A stretch of DNA of 64,000 bases, from assembly GCF_038502225.1 (NCBI RefSeq), contig NC_091369.1:7541581-7605580 (forward strand), in the 5' to 3' direction. Source of the DNA: Cherax quadricarinatus. Its lineage: Eukaryota > Arthropoda > Malacostraca > Decapoda > Parastacidae. Both the position numbers and the translations under genes were made by a program. Shown here piece after piece: positions 1 to 8,253 of this stretch (the stretch's first letter is position 1; every line of letters starts with the position of its first letter). Below the pieces are notes generated by a model, which made no database searches, was not told where the DNA came from, and saw nothing but the letters and a program-made list of their open reading frames with translations.

Positions 1-325
1 GTATTCCATTATTCTCATATTCTTAAAATATATTCCTTTCTTAATTCGGTCAATAGCGTAGTGTTGTGGGTGACATTCTTCGTTGCCCAGGTAGCCAGAT
101 TAAGCACAGTTAAAGTCTGGCTAGTAAATGAGTGGGTGACCACGATGCGCTAGGCACATCCCAGAGCATGACACAATATAAAAAAAGATCTTGGTCGTTC
201 TCGCAGACAGTATTGCAAAGTAAAAAAGCAATTTAAGTAAACACTGACAATATGAAATACATTCTGAATATAGAAACAGTCATTTACGAACCACATTTCT
301 AGTTTGATGGTATCAAAACAAAAGT
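1..325. other. No recognised feature
   Basis: This is AT-rich flank left of the first short interspersed element. No coding frame or repeat that recurs in the window was recognised. It lies 3' of the zinc-finger gene on its transcribed strand. Confidence 0.4.
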
Positions 326-337
326 TATAGCCGGGAT

Positions 338-500
338 CCCCTCAAGGAAGGTTCCTTGATGTTGGTGAGGGGCTCTTGATTTAGGGAATTGGATCTGTGC
401 TCCAGTTCCCCGAATTAAGCCTGAATGCCTTCCACATCCCCCCCCCCAGGCGCTGTATAATCCTCCGGGTTTAGCGCTTCCCCCTTGATTATAATAATAA
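338..500 (+). mobile_element. Short I-LINE-like element (family S), complete copy
   Basis: This 163-bp element starts with CCCTCAAGGAAGG and ends in a TAATAA-type tail. It is flanked by a perfect 12-bp duplication, TATAGCCGGGAT, at 326-337 and 501-512. Similar complete copies lie at 8077-8240, 12145-12309 and 20446-20612. The first about 70 bp and the last about 50 bp resemble the two ends of the 6.6-kb LINEs in this window. No coding sequence is seen. Confidence 0.85.
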
Positions 501-758
501 TATAGCCGGGATACCTACATGTATGTGTGAGGACAGACTACGTCGTTGTTCTTAACTAGAAATTATAACATGTTTAAATATTTTGAGATTAGGAAATAAT
601 AACGGACTTAAGAGTAGTCCAAGAAATATTGCATAATTGTTTTTTCTCGGTATAGTTATTAATAGTTTATTGGAATATTTAAAACTTGGAAGGCTTCCTG
701 GAATTTGATGTGATTTGTGCAGTTAAATTCATTTTAAATTTATATGTAAATTGTGGTA

Positions 759-1915
759 TTAGACCCTGGTGACAAGTCTCACAGTGAGGTTGGTCTTGTG
801 GTCTTAGACCCTGGTGACAAGCCTCACAGTGAGGTTGGTCTTGTGGTCTTAGACCCTGGTGACAAGCCTCACAGTGAGGTTGGTCTTGTGGTCTTAGACC
901 CTGGTGACAAGCCTCACAGTGAGGTTGGTCTTGTGGTCTTAGACCCTGGTGACAAGCCTCACAGTGAGGTTGGTCTTGTGGTCTTAGACCCTGGTGACAA
1001 GTCTCACAGTGAGGTTGGTCTTGTGGTCTTAGACCCTGGTGACAAGTCTCACAGTGAGGTTGGTCTTGTGGTCTTAGACCCTGGTGACAAGCCTCACAGT
1101 GAGGTTGGTCTTGTGGTCTTAGACCCTGGTGACAAGCCTCACAGTGAGGTTGGTCTTGTGGTCTTAGACCCTGGTGACAAGCCTCACAGTGAGGTTGGTC
1201 TTGTGGTCTTAGACCCTGGTGACAAGCCTCACAGTGAGGTTGGTCTTGTGGTCTTAGACCCTGGTGACAAGTCTCACAGTGAGGTTGGTCTTGTGGTCTT
1301 AGACCCTGGTGACAAGTCTCACGGTGAGGTTGGTCTTGTGGTCTTAGACCCTGGTGACAAGCCTCACAGTGAGGTTGGTCTTGTGGTCTTAGACCCTGGT
1401 GACAAGTCTCACAGTGAGGTTGGTCTTGTGGTCTTAGACCCTGGTGACAAGTCTCACGGTGAGGTTGGTCTTGTGGTCTTAGACCCTGGTGACAAGCCTC
1501 ACAGTGAGGTTGGTCTTGTGGTCTTAGACCCTGGTGACAAGCCTCACAGTGAGGTTGGTCTTGTGGTCTTAGACCCTGGTGACAAGCCTCACAGTGAGGT
1601 TGGTCTTGTGGTCTTAGACCCTGGTGACAAGCCTCACAGTGAGGTTGGTCTTGTGGTCTTAGACCCTGGTAACAAGTCTCAGAGTGAGGTTGGTCTTGTG
1701 GTCTTAGACCCTGGTGACAAGTCTCACAGTGAGGTTGGTCTTGTGGTCTTAGACCCTAGTGACAAGTCTGACAATGAGGTTGGTCTTGTGGTCTTAGACC
1801 CTGGTGACAAGTCTCACAGTGAGGTTGGTCTTGTGGTCTTAGACCCTGGTGACAAGTCTCACAGTGAGGTTGGTCTTGTGGTCTTACACAGACCCTGGTG
1901 ACAAGCCTCACACAT
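759..1915. repeat. 45-bp minisatellite, 25 units plus one divergent unit, derived from the terminal exon of the 3CxxC gene
   Basis: Twenty-five 45-bp units run from 759 to 1883. A 26th unit, from 1884, carries 4 extra bases and is the coding 3' end of the zinc-finger gene. On the minus strand one frame of each unit reads PHCEACHQGLRPQDQ or a variant. It therefore repeats the third CxxC motif of the adjacent gene. A C/T difference splits units into 13 CEAC and 12 CETC types, arranged in runs of four that suggest block duplication. One unit has TAG in this frame (1756-1758). The open plus-strand frame of 382 codons is a by-product of the unit length being a multiple of three. Confidence 0.9.
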
Positions 1916-2026
1916 GGTAGAGTTGTGTTGGTGTCTGGGTCGACCATGGCGACGGTCCCTGATTAATGGTGGGGTCTGTAGATGATAGACTCTCCCAGCC
2001 ACTTCATGGTACAAGTTCGTCATCAC
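1859..2026 (-). CDS. 3CxxC zinc-finger (RTP-like) protein, terminal coding exon 4
   Basis: The acceptor TTTCACAG lies just right of 2026, and the exon opens in phase 0 with VMTNLYHEVAGRVYH, continuing EEAQK at the end of exon 3. It has 55 codons plus TGA at 1859-1861. The tail reads HGRPRH, then MCEACHQGLCK and a nine-residue end. The C-E-A-C pair followed by G-x-C is the third zinc-binding pair typical of 3CxxC domains (family knowledge). The acceptor is preceded by an (AAT)n microsatellite. The last codons and the stop lie inside the first units of the 45-bp minisatellite, so the array begins within coding sequence. No transmembrane segment follows the domain, unlike vertebrate RTPs, so a membrane-anchored role is not supported. 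Confidence 0.88.
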   Translation of the reverse strand: MMTNLYHEVAGRVYHLQTPPLIRDRRHGRPRHQHNSTMCEACHQGLCKTTRPTSL

Positions 2027-2037
2027 CTGTGAAATGG

Positions 2038-2039
2038 AT

Positions 2040-2089
<50 letters not shown>

Positions 2090-2182
2090 GTTTTTATTGT
2101 CATCGTTATTATTATTATTACTATTATTATTATTATCATTGTTATTAACGTTTTTATTACCATCGTTGTTATTATTATTATT
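2038..2182. repeat. ATT-type microsatellite abutting a splice acceptor
   Basis: ATT repeats interrupted by AACGTTTTT blocks start 11 bp from the exon 4 acceptor. They form the 3' end of intron 3 on the minus strand as AAT repeats. The TIR element at 2183 begins inside the same microsatellite. Confidence 0.85.
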
Positions 2183-2236
2183 TTGGAAAATTGCATTTAT
2201 CTGTATGTATAATTATGTACATAACATTTACTAAAA

Positions 2237-3733
2237 ACAACAGACATAGCCCCACTCCACAAAGGGGGCAGTAAAGCAACAGCAAAGAACTACAGACCGA
2301 TAGCACTAACATCCCATATCATAAAAATCTTTGAAAGGCTCCTAAGAAGCAAGATCACCACCCATCTAGAAACCCATCAGTTACACAACCCAGGGCAACA
2401 TGGGTTTAGAACAGGTCGCTCCTGTCTGTCTCAACTATTGGATCGCTACGACAAGGTCCTAAATGCACTAGAAGACAAAAAGAATGCAGATGTAATATAT
2501 ACAGACTTTGCAAAAGCCTTCCACAAGTGTGACCATGGCGTAATAGCGCACAAAATGCGTGCTAAAGGAATAACAGGAAAAGTTGGTCGATGGATCTATA
2601 ATTTCCTCACTAACAGAACACAGAGAGTAGTCGTCAACAGAGTAAAGTCCGAGGCAGCTACGGTGAAAAGCTCTGTTCCACAAGGCACAGTACTCGCTCC
2701 CATCTTGTTCCTCATCCTCATATCCGACATAGACAAGGATGTCAGCCACAGCACCGTGTCTTCCTTTGCAGATGACACCCGAATCTGCATGACAGTGTCT
2801 TCCATTGCAGACACTGCAAGGCTCCAGGCGGACATCAACCAAATCTTTCAGTGGGCTGCAGAAAACAATATGAAGTTCAACGATGAGAAATTTCAATTAC
2901 TCAGATATGGTAAACATGAGGAAATTAAATCTTCATCAGAGTACAAAACAAATTCTGGCCACAAAATAGAGCGAAACACCAACGTCAAAGACCTGGGAGT
3001 GATCATGTCGGAGGATCTCACCTTCAAGGACCATAACATTGTATCAATCGCATCTGCTAGAAAAATGACAGGATGGATAATGAGAACCTTCAAAACTAGG
3101 GATGCCAAGCCCATGATGACACTCTTCAGGTCACTTGTTCTATCTAGGCTGGAATATTGCTGCACACTAACAGCACCTTTCAAGGCAGGTAAAATTGCTG
3201 ACCTAGAAAATGTACAGAGAACCTTCACGGCGCACATAACGGAGATAAAACACCTCAATTACTGGGAGCGCTTGAGGTTCCTAAAACTGTATTCCCTGGA
3301 ACGCAGGAGGGAGAGATACATGATTATATACACCTGGAAAATCCTAGAGGGACTAGTACCGAACTTGCACACGAAAATCACTCACTACGAAAGCAAAAGA
3401 CTTGGCAGACGATGCACCATCCCCCCAATGAAAAGCAGGGGTGTCACTAGCACGTTAAGAGACCATACAATAAGTGTCAGGGGCCCGAGACTGTTCAACT
3501 GCCTCCCAGCATACATAAGGGGGATTACCAACAGACCCCTGGCAGTCTTCAAGCTGGCACTGGACAAGCACCTAAAGTCGGTTCCTGACCAGCCGGGCTG
3601 TGGCTCGTACGTTGGTTTGCGTGCAGCCAGCAGCAACAGCCTGGTTGATCAGGCTCTGATCCACCAGGAGACCTGGTCACAGACCGGTTCGCGGGGGCGT
3701 TGACCCCCGGAACTCTCTCCAGGTAAACTCCAG
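2237..3733 (+). mobile_element. 5'-truncated CR1/L2-group LINE, long copy A
   Basis: The fragment carries the C-terminal RT region and the 3' end of a non-LTR retrotransposon. Its 3' signature (AACTCTCTCCAGGTAAACTCC) recurs, often inverted, at 4999, 10565, 13518, 15425, 19070, 23868 and 29585. It lies in intron 3 of the zinc-finger gene, antisense to it, inside the TIR element. Confidence 0.85.
2249..3703 (+). pseudogene. Reverse transcriptase C-terminal part, CR1/L2-like LINE ORF2 remnant
   Basis: The frame is open from the truncation point to 3703, with no initiating Met of its own. In order, the protein shows the fingers motif PLHKGGSKATAKNYRPIAL, then HGFRTGRSC, TDFAKAF (catalytic Asp region), SVPQGTVLAPILF, and SFADD in place of the usual YADD. 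The thumb follows with RLEYCC and LNYWERLRFL. The endonuclease and ORF1 are missing, so it is a dead 5'-truncated insertion. It is very similar to the inverted copy at 19105-19743, so amplification looks fairly recent. Confidence 0.85.
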
Positions 3734-3795
3734 GTAGGAATTTGGGACACCTAGGTCGCAAAAATGTCCCCCTTCGATACCTACTACTGTCATAT

Positions 3796-3843
3796 GCTGT
3801 ATAGTCCTTGTGGCTTAGCGCTTCTTTTTGATTATAATAATAA
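3796..3843 (+). mobile_element. 48-bp severely truncated I-like LINE tail with 14-bp duplication
   Basis: Only the last 48 bp of the I-like LINE 3' end is present, from GCTGTATAGTCC to the TAATAA tail. A perfect duplication TACTACTGTCATAT flanks it at 3782-3795 and 3844-3857. The uninterrupted target can be seen in the other TIR-element copy near 23140-23170. Confidence 0.85.
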
Positions 3844-4420
3844 TACTACTGTCATATCCACAAGTTGCTCTGGACCTATTAATTACCAATGAAATATGTA
3901 TAACCAGGAATACTGGTAAATATATAAATTTTGTGGACTGTATATTAAAAATAGTAAATGGTTATATATATACACAATTACATAACAGAAGGAAAATATA
4001 TCTTAATATCACTCACCAATTTGACTGGAGATTAATGTGTATCATACTCAGAAAACCTCACTCTAACTAAATCTATGAAAATAATGCTGGCCAGAATTAT
4101 ACACAAATATAAAGAGCTTATCTGAGGTTCCTGGAGCTGTCTTGTCCAGTCGTCTGATATCTCAAGTTATGCAGGAATGCACATCCACCAATTTCGCCTC
4201 CTATTTGAGAGGTGTCAGCACAATTTTAACCTCTAGAGCACGAAAACTTCTTCCCCATTCACCAACGTTTTTAATACAAAATTAAAACCAAGATGGCGAG
4301 CCCCCGTCTGCGCAGACGCAGGCTTTCCGTTTTCTATGACAAATATTATTAAATACAGTATGGCCATCTATTTACATACAAATACTGAATTTCTGGAAAA
4401 TATATACAGTATTTTCCACA

Positions 4421-4467
<47 letters not shown>

Positions 4468-4998
4468 TGGTGAAAGAGGTACATCAGTAGGGATCATACA
4501 ACGCGAGATTGTGGAGAATCGATCCTCCGTCTCATAATCGCAAGTCAGATAACAATACTCTATTTTCCTGTGCACAATTACGTGAGTTTCGGTTTTCAGA
4601 TGGGAATTTGAAACCACGAAGTTATATAACTCATGGCAACTTGAGCCCAAAAGCTGTAAAAAAGTAATAATGGCTTAGAATCGTGCTAAAACATTTGAAG
4701 ATTTTCAAACACAAGTGTGTCTGCATAAATGAGGCTCCGGCCAGGCTAATATGTAAATAATTCTGATTTTTGTCCACAGCATGAATTATTCGAGAGAAAA
4801 AACGCGTCAACACAGGAATCTTTGTGATTACGGTGAGTTATGTTTTACAGGTATTTAAACGATTTTTACGACAGTGAAAACTTTATCCTGAAGTTGGCCA
4901 CTGTGATTTTTTTTTTTTGGTTATCCTAGATAATTTACGCATAAGTTGCTATGTATGATAATATGAATAATTGTATTTACGTGTACCTGTGGTATAAA
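4421..4998. other. ATT microsatellite and otherwise unassigned intron sequence
   Basis: ATT repeats fill 4421-4465. A decayed SINE tail (GGTTATCCTAG to TGTATTTACGTGTACCTG) lies at 4915-4990 and matches 17190-17265. Nothing else is recognised. The stretch is in intron 3 of the zinc-finger gene. Confidence 0.5.
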
Positions 4999-5137
4999 CC
5001 TTACCTGGAGTTTACCTGGAGAGAGTTCCGGGGGTCAACGCCCCCGCGGCCCGGTCTGTGACCAGGCCTCCTGGTGGATCAGAGCCTGATCAACCAGGCT
5101 GTTGCTGCTGGCTGCACGCAAACCAACGTACGAGCCA
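4999..5137 (-). mobile_element. CR1-like LINE 3' fragment B
   Basis: About 140 bp of the same 3' end as copy A, inverted: TTTACCTGGAGAGAGTTCCG through ACGTACGAGCC. No coding sequence is retained beyond a few codons. Confidence 0.85.
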
Positions 5138-5138
5138 A

Positions 5139-5286
5139 CAAATTGGTTTAGAAAGACCCATGAACAAACACTAGGACATTTATTAGAAAACATTTCGGTC
5201 CTGGGACCTTAAGAAGTGATCAAGGTCCCAGACCGAAACGTTTTCTAATGTCCTAGTGTTTACTGAGGAGTTTTTCCAAACAATGT
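5139..5286. repeat. Imperfect inverted repeat, arms about 60 bp
   Basis: The left arm (ACACTAGGACATT to CGGTCCTGGGACCTT) is mirrored by AAGGTCCCAGACCG to AATGTCCTAGTGT around a centre near 5213. It belongs to the fold-back class that also occurs at 11625, 12616 and 48574. Confidence 0.75.
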
Positions 5287-5368
5287 GTACCTGTACCTAA
5301 GTAAACTCATCTATCTCTGCCTATAGATTAAAAAAAGACAAAAACGAAGTTGACGTCAAGGTTTTTAC

Positions 5369-5539
5369 CTTCTGCGCCTCCTCAGGGTACCACATAGGAG
5401 TCTCGAAGCCCGGAGGACAACACTGATTGCACTTCTGCCCCGTCAGGAGGAATCTCACATTGCCCTGGTTGATTGAGAGATCCCACTGGTAGTAGAAGAT
5501 GACCAGACCGTACATGCTGGTCCAGCCGTGTGAACACCT
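5369..5539 (-). CDS. 3CxxC zinc-finger (RTP-like) protein, coding exon 3
   Basis: Fifty-seven codons, phase 0 at both ends, with acceptor CACACAG and donor GTAAAA. It opens RCSHGWTSMYGLVIFYY, so the first zinc pair, C-Q-R-C, is completed across the exon 2/3 junction. The WTS that follows the first pair is a family hallmark. The middle has NQGNVRFLLTGQKCNQC, the second CxxC pair in its usual G-Q-K-C-x-x-C setting. It ends MWYPEEAQK and continues directly into exon 4. RTP/3CxxC proteins act as chaperones for trafficking of membrane receptors in vertebrates; that function is not shown for this gene. Confidence 0.92.
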
Positions 5540-5683
5540 CTGTGTGTGATGCAATCATAAATACTATCACCTCTGACCCCATCAATAGTTTTATCTTTAC
5601 TATGTACCCCATACCCATCTTGGGAGTGGTAGTCACCCCATACCCATCCTGGGAGTGGTAGTCACCCCATACTCATCCCGAGG

Positions 5684-5966
5684 CTCAGTTGGTGGCGCAC
5701 TCATCTCACACATTTAGTGTCCGTGGCTCTATCCCCGGTACGGGTCGAAACACTGGGTGTGTTTCCTTAAGACACCTGCTGTCCCTGTTCACCTAGCAGT
5801 AAATAAGTACCTGGTTGTTATCCGACTGGTGTGGGTCGCATCCTGGGGCAAAATTAACCTAAGCTGTCTGAAATGCTCTGCATAACCAGGCTTCCTATAC
5901 AGTACATCATTGATGTCAGCTATGGTCTGTATAAGTTGTACCATGTACTTGTAGAAATAAATATTA

Positions 5967-6062
<96 letters not shown>
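5684..6062 (+). mobile_element. tRNA-headed SINE with an (ATT)n tail
   Basis: A tRNA-like head (GGCTCAGTTGGTGGCGCACTC) leads into a body with CACCTGCTGTCCCTGTTCACC and GTGTGGGTCGCATCCTGGGG. The 3' end is TACTTGTAGAAATAAATA, followed by about 33 ATT units (5962-6062). Related bodies lie at 10166, 11225, 17424 and 38586. It lies in intron 2. Confidence 0.8.
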
Positions 6063-6063
<1 letters not shown>

Positions 6064-6289
6064 CCTGTGGATAGCAATCACCCCATGCTCATCCTGTGGG
6101 AGGGAGTGAAAAGAATATGAAGACAAATAAAAACTATTTACAAATTTATTGGTTGTGCTGACAGCAACTGTGAAGAAAAATACAACGAAAGTGTTACCAA
6201 GGACGCGCTTAAGCAATTTATGTTTTATTAAACACATCAATATTATTGTCGAGGAAGCTCTGAGACACTTGAGATGATCATCAGTCAAT

Positions 6290-6490
6290 ACCATGACTGG
6301 AACAGTTAAAAAGTAACCCACAGTCACAATACCATAGCTGCAACAATTCAGTAGCAGCCCAAAAGTTACCTTACACTCTGCCTGGGATAATTCTCTAGTA
6401 ACCCACAATTAAAATACCATCGCTGGAACAATTCATTAGTAATCCAAAACTTCACGGTACCGTGGCTAGAACAGTTTCACAAGTAATCCA
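6290..6490. repeat. Degenerate tandem repeat, about 60-80 bp period
   Basis: The phrase AGTAACCCAC...AATACCAT...AACAATTC recurs about three times with heavy divergence. The rest of 6063-7339 shows nothing else recognisable. It lies within intron 2 of the zinc-finger gene. Confidence 0.5.
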
Positions 6491-7339
6491 TCAGTTGACA
6501 AAGAAAATAGATGATATATTGGCCTGTTTTAACCCATTATCATTTTACGAGTGACAAGATAAAGGGGAGAGATGAGATAAAAAAAAAAGGTTAAAAGACA
6601 GGTAAGGTCATGTCAGGCCACGTAACGTGTTCTGAAGATTATCTAATTAGAAATGTAAGAGGCAAATATCTACAGAAGTACATGCTGGTTAAAATTCATG
6701 CTGGTGTTATGAATGAGAGGTGATACAACATTGTGTTTGTAGAGGGACTGAAAACATTATTGAGAATCAGACAGTTTTAGCAAACTAAGCAATGCTAAAG
6801 GCAGAAACGGAGTAAAAGACAAAGGGCAAACGCAGAGTAATGGTCAAGTACGACACTTTCACTCGACAAATATCAGGTGTGACACCAATGAAACGAAAAC
6901 ATTTAAACAAGAATGAGACGGAAAGAAATAGAGAAAATATGGCGGTAAAATATCCAAAGTACACCTGCATCAAATTAGTCTAGTCTAGTGCTTTAAAGCG
7001 CATTAAACAACAAACTGAGTCCAAGTGAGTATAGGTCCAAATACCTACCTATAATAAAGAATAGATCTTTTACATTCAGGAGTGAATTAAAATTGACTAT
7101 GATAATCTTTGACGTAGTTTTCATATAACCCATGGAGTTGGATCTGTAACCTGTAAATGCTGATGTTTAACCCAACTTGCTGCCTTTTTACACGTATGAC
7201 TTCCAAAACAGAGCATTGAGCACTAATACCGGTCCTTTCCACGACAGCCTGATTAATCAGGCCATCAACTAAGAGCCCTCGTCAGAGATCCGGTGCCATC
7301 AACATGTAAGCCTTACTTTTGGATGTTATGAAGACTTAC

Positions 7340-7481
7340 CTGACAAGAGAAGCGGACTTTAGCCATGTCCTTGAAGATGGACCAGCCTGCAGGAATGTCA
7401 TCGATAGGTCCAAAGGTCCACATGTTAGGCAGGTTCATGAAGAGTGACTCGAAGTGCTGGTTCCACACCTGTTCCAGTCCC
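7340..7481 (-). CDS. 3CxxC zinc-finger (RTP-like) protein, coding exon 2
   Basis: The exon has one leading base that completes a Gly codon with exon 1, then 47 codons. The acceptor TTCCTCTTACAG is strong and the donor is GTAAGT. It reads GLEQVWNQHFESLF, then IPAGWSIFKDMAKVRFSCQ. The W/F-rich start followed by a D-x-A-K-V-R-F-x-C segment is the usual lead-in to the first CxxC of a 3CxxC domain (family knowledge). The pyrimidine-rich minisatellite 7546-7740 lies about 65 bp upstream of the acceptor on the minus strand. Confidence 0.9.
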
Positions 7482-7545
7482 CTGTAAGAGGAACACAGGT
7501 TTATTGGAAGACGAAGGAGAGGAGGACGTAGAAGCAGAGGATTAG

Positions 7546-7740
7546 GGAGTAGAGAAAGAAGCAGAGGAGGAAGACATAGAGTAAGGAGTAGAGAAGGAAG
7601 AAGTAGAGAAAGAAGCAGAGGAGGAAGACGTAGATTAAGGAGTAGAGAAGGAAGAAGTAGAGAAAGAAGCAGAGGAGGAAGACGTAGAGTAAGGAGTAGA
7701 GAAGGAAGAAGTAGAGAAAAAAGCAGAGGAGGAAGTATAG
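7546..7740. repeat. 54-bp purine/pyrimidine minisatellite, about 3.5 units
   Basis: Units run AGTAGAGAAAGAAGCAGAGG to GTAGAGAAGGAAGA, with few differences between them. On the gene strand the array is a long CT-rich tract upstream of the exon 2 acceptor, so it extends the natural polypyrimidine region. Looser GA-rich sequence continues on both sides (7500-7800). Confidence 0.85.
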
Positions 7741-8076
7741 GAAGAAGAAGAATCAGATGAAGAGGATGAGGTAACAGAGGAAGAGGAAGAAGAGGAACGA
7801 AACAGTGAAAGAAAGGTGAAAACATCTTTAGGATTAATACCCAAGGATAATAAAACAATACCATGTAGTCTGTTTTTATCCATGAAGGTCGTAGTGTAAG
7901 GTGCCAACCACAACAGTCATCTAACACACAGGTATCTTTTACTACTAGGTAAACAATGACAACCAGTGTAAGGAGATTTTCCCGTGCATATCTCTCGCCC
8001 AAAAATCGAACCCAGGCTCTATCCGTTATGAAAATAAGTTTTATCACATAGCTGTAGAATACTTGTAAAGGCTAAA

Positions 8077-8240
8077 CCCCTCAAGGAAGGTTCCTTGATG
8101 TTGGTGAGGGGCTCTTGATTTAGGGAATTGGATCTGTGCTCCAGTTCCCCGAATTAAGCCTGAATGCCTTCCACATCCCCCCCCAGGCGCTGTATAATCC
8201 TCCGGGTTTAGCGCTTCCCCCTTGATTATAATAATAATAA
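8077..8240 (+). mobile_element. Short I-LINE-like element (family S), complete copy
   Basis: Near-identical to the copy at 338-500, with the same start and TAATAA tail. The 13-bp duplication TGTAAAGGCTAAA lies at 8064-8076 and 8241-8253. It is in intron 1 of the zinc-finger gene. Confidence 0.88.
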
Positions 8241-8253
8241 TGTAAAGGCTAAA

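Larger units (their letters stand above)
2183..4420 (-). mobile_element. 701-bp-type TIR element, copy 1, split by a LINE
   Basis: The two parts are 2183-2236 and 3734-4420. They match, inverted, the complete copy at 22593-23293. The right end is ATTTTCCACA and the left end is TTTGGAAAAT, a one-base variant of the TGTGGAAAAT terminal repeat. ATT microsatellite lies on both outer sides. The CR1-like LINE fragment 2237-3733 separates the parts, with about 35 bp of the element lost at the junction. A 48-bp LINE tail is inserted at 3796. There is no coding capacity. Confidence 0.8.

Noticed and set aside
753..1901. Plus-strand 382-codon open frame of LDPGDK..HSEVGLV repeats
   Set aside because: It is the antisense of an array whose unit length is a multiple of three. 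It has no ATG start, no domain and no splice context. The gene-strand reading explains the array.
759..1915. CRISPR array
   Set aside because: Units are contiguous with no spacers, and the genome is eukaryotic.
5920..6408. Poly-Ile frames over the ATT microsatellite (also 2034-2234)
   Set aside because: Microsatellite translation only.
7313..8047. 244-codon minus-strand frame as one protein
   Set aside because: Only its C-terminal 47 codons are exon 2. The rest reads through the acceptor into the pyrimidine minisatellite as Leu/Pro/Ser repeats.
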